Source: Prosthecobacter debontii (GTDB lineage Bacteria > Verrucomicrobiota > Verrucomicrobiia > Verrucomicrobiales > Verrucomicrobiaceae). Taken from it: a DNA stretch of 62,722 bases. Below are positions 61,816-62,722 of this stretch, one piece after another. Position 1 is the stretch's first letter. Every line of letters starts with the position of its first letter. The DNA is taken from assembly GCF_900167535.1 (NCBI RefSeq), contig NZ_FUYE01000004.1, positions 1 to 62,722 of the forward strand. The letters are read 5' to 3'. The position numbers were made by a program, and so were the translations under genes. The notes beneath the pieces are model-generated. The model saw only the letters and a list, made by a program, of their open reading frames with translations. It did not search any database and had not been told where the DNA came from.

Positions 61816-62541
61816 ATGAAAAAGCTCTGCGATCCTCTCTCCTCCGATGAAGCTCCTGCTCGGACCCCAAACCGTCGAGTCGCCCGAGGTGCGGCGGCAG
61901 GGAAGCCGGGACGGGGAACGCGGGGGAGCCCTGGGGTGATGGAGCCTGCACCAGAAGGGGAGGCGTTTACCCTAGCCGTCGCGGTGCCGGTGCAGATGAA
62001 GACGGGGGCGAAGGTGAAGCTGCAACTGGGCCAGAAGAACAACGCGGAGGTGGTGGAGTTTGCACGGGCGCATGAGCAGGCCATCGCGACGAATGGGCAT
62101 TTCCCCCTGCCGGTGCCGCTGCCGGAGGTGTTTCATGACAAGCGGGTGGAGCTGGAGCAGGCGATGCAGGCCTATGCGCACATGCGGCTGGCGCTCCAGG
62201 CGATGGGGGAGCGGCGGGATCGGATCCGGGAAGAATTTGATGCGCTCTTCAACCAACGTGGGGCCTAGGTGCAGTGCCAGAGCGGGGGCGATGCGGAGCT
62301 GATTCAGGAGGTGGCGCTGCCAGTGCAGAATGCGCCGAAGAAGCTGGGCTCGCTCGCGGTGCCGGTGGGCCTGCGGGTGGTGCTGGGGCGGGTGCCGGGA
62401 CAGATGCAGGTGCGTTGGGAAGGGGTGACCAAAGCGCGAGGGTATCTCCTGGAATCCTGCGTGGCGGAAGCCGACGGACGCCGGGAGTGGACGCTGGTGA
62501 AGATCGGCGGACGCAAAGCGGTGCTGACAAGTGGCGAGTAG
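61816..62541 (+). pseudogene. Fibronectin-III-like protein gene interrupted by an in-frame amber codon
   Basis: The frame from the ATG at 61816 runs 150 codons to a TAG (62266-62268) and continues in the same frame to a TGA-like stop codon TAG at 62539-62541. The first part has a basic start and a long helix (ELEQAMQAYAHMRLALQAMG, then ERRDRIREEFDALF). The second part resembles one fibronectin-III-like segment (GQMQVRWEGVTKARGYLLES), ending early after AEADGRREWTLVKIGG. Such two-part proteins are common in Prosthecobacter-type genomes (from memory), so the TAG most likely disrupts one gene; read-through or sequencing error are alternatives. The segment after 62541 has no coding feature. Confidence 0.6.
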
Positions 62542-62661
62542 CATCGCTTCGCTCAGCATACTCGCGCTCCGGTCGGGCGACTGCGTGAGTCGTGGGGATG
62601 GAAAGGAGAGTTGAAGACCTTTTTTTGCTATACCCACGGCACGTTGGGACAACGCGCCCTA

Positions 62662-62712
62662 CCCAAGAGGGTGGTGCTCTTGGGCCCAAGGTGTGACGGC
62701 AGCCTGCCGTCA
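62662..62712. repeat. Two adjacent perfect hairpins near the window end
   Basis: CCCAAGAG (62662-62669) pairs with CTCTTGGG (62677-62684), and TGACGGCA (62694-62701) pairs with TGCCGTCA (62705-62712). Closely spaced GC-rich palindromes of this sort are typical of dispersed REP-like repeats; they are not followed by T-runs. Confidence 0.6.
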
Positions 62713-62722
62713 TGATGAGGCC

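Noticed and set aside
1..62722. tRNA, rRNA and CRISPR arrays
   Set aside because: No clover-leaf pattern or rRNA-like stretch was noticed in the intergenic gaps, and no evenly spaced direct repeats were seen; short RNA genes could still be missed by eye.

Overview
The window looks like a chromosomal segment of a Verrucomicrobia (PVC superphylum) bacterium, probably close to Prosthecobacter or its relatives. The evidence is gene content: two DUF1552 Tat-exported proteins, a DUF1587/1592/1595/1588/1585 planctomycete-type cytochrome protein, a DUF1080-SGNH-PVC-dehydrogenase-cytochrome fusion, a giant autotransporter-associated beta-strand-repeat protein with a PEP-CTERM tail, several parallel beta-helix or polysaccharide lyase proteins, and many Pro/Ala-rich secreted proteins. 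Species assignment is inference. Most of the window is GC-rich, and Shine-Dalgarno sequences are often weak.

Layout. 1-3150: an IS630-type transposase end, a DUF1552 protein and a secreted beta-helix protein. 3150-10760: an intergenic stretch with interleaved inverted repeats, the 1604-residue PEP-CTERM protein and an 841-residue beta-helix protein. 10955-12762: a small array of integron gene cassettes without an integrase (CALIN), holding three cassette genes and at least two clear 125-nt attC sites. 12975-19860: two large secreted haem-containing degradative proteins. 19979-21400: threonine deaminase preceded by a complete transcription attenuator with an Ile-rich leader peptide. 21535-30760: a zinc-ribbon membrane protein, an M50-like membrane protease, xseA, an EF-hand protein, a PL6 polysaccharide lyase and an acyl esterase. 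30994-37174: housekeeping genes carA, a plsC-like acyltransferase, cdsA, and ilvB and ilvN separated by a DNA methyltransferase. 37495-56160: envelope and secreted proteins, including an L,D-transpeptidase, an FtsX-like permease, a haem protein, an azurin, a second DUF1552 protein, a TIM-barrel protein, an SPFH protein with an HTH tail, and an alpha/beta hydrolase.

56665-61599 is a four-gene, tightly overlapping minus-strand operon in a segment that looks less GC-rich than its surroundings: an ABC/SMC-like ATPase with paired CPxC motifs, a small middle component, a PD-(D/E)xK nuclease-like protein and a DNA methyltransferase. It resembles ABC-three-component or Lamassu-type defence modules joined to a restriction-modification-type methylase, and is the best candidate here for an undescribed system. 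The window closes with a fibronectin-III-like gene interrupted by an in-frame amber codon and two GC-rich hairpins.

Working together: the ilvA attenuator and the ilvB/ilvN genes belong to branched-chain amino-acid synthesis; the plsC-like gene and cdsA make CDP-diacylglycerol; the secreted lyases, esterases, DUF1080 and cytochrome proteins fit a polysaccharide-degrading lifestyle. The cassette array and the defence operon are the accessory parts.
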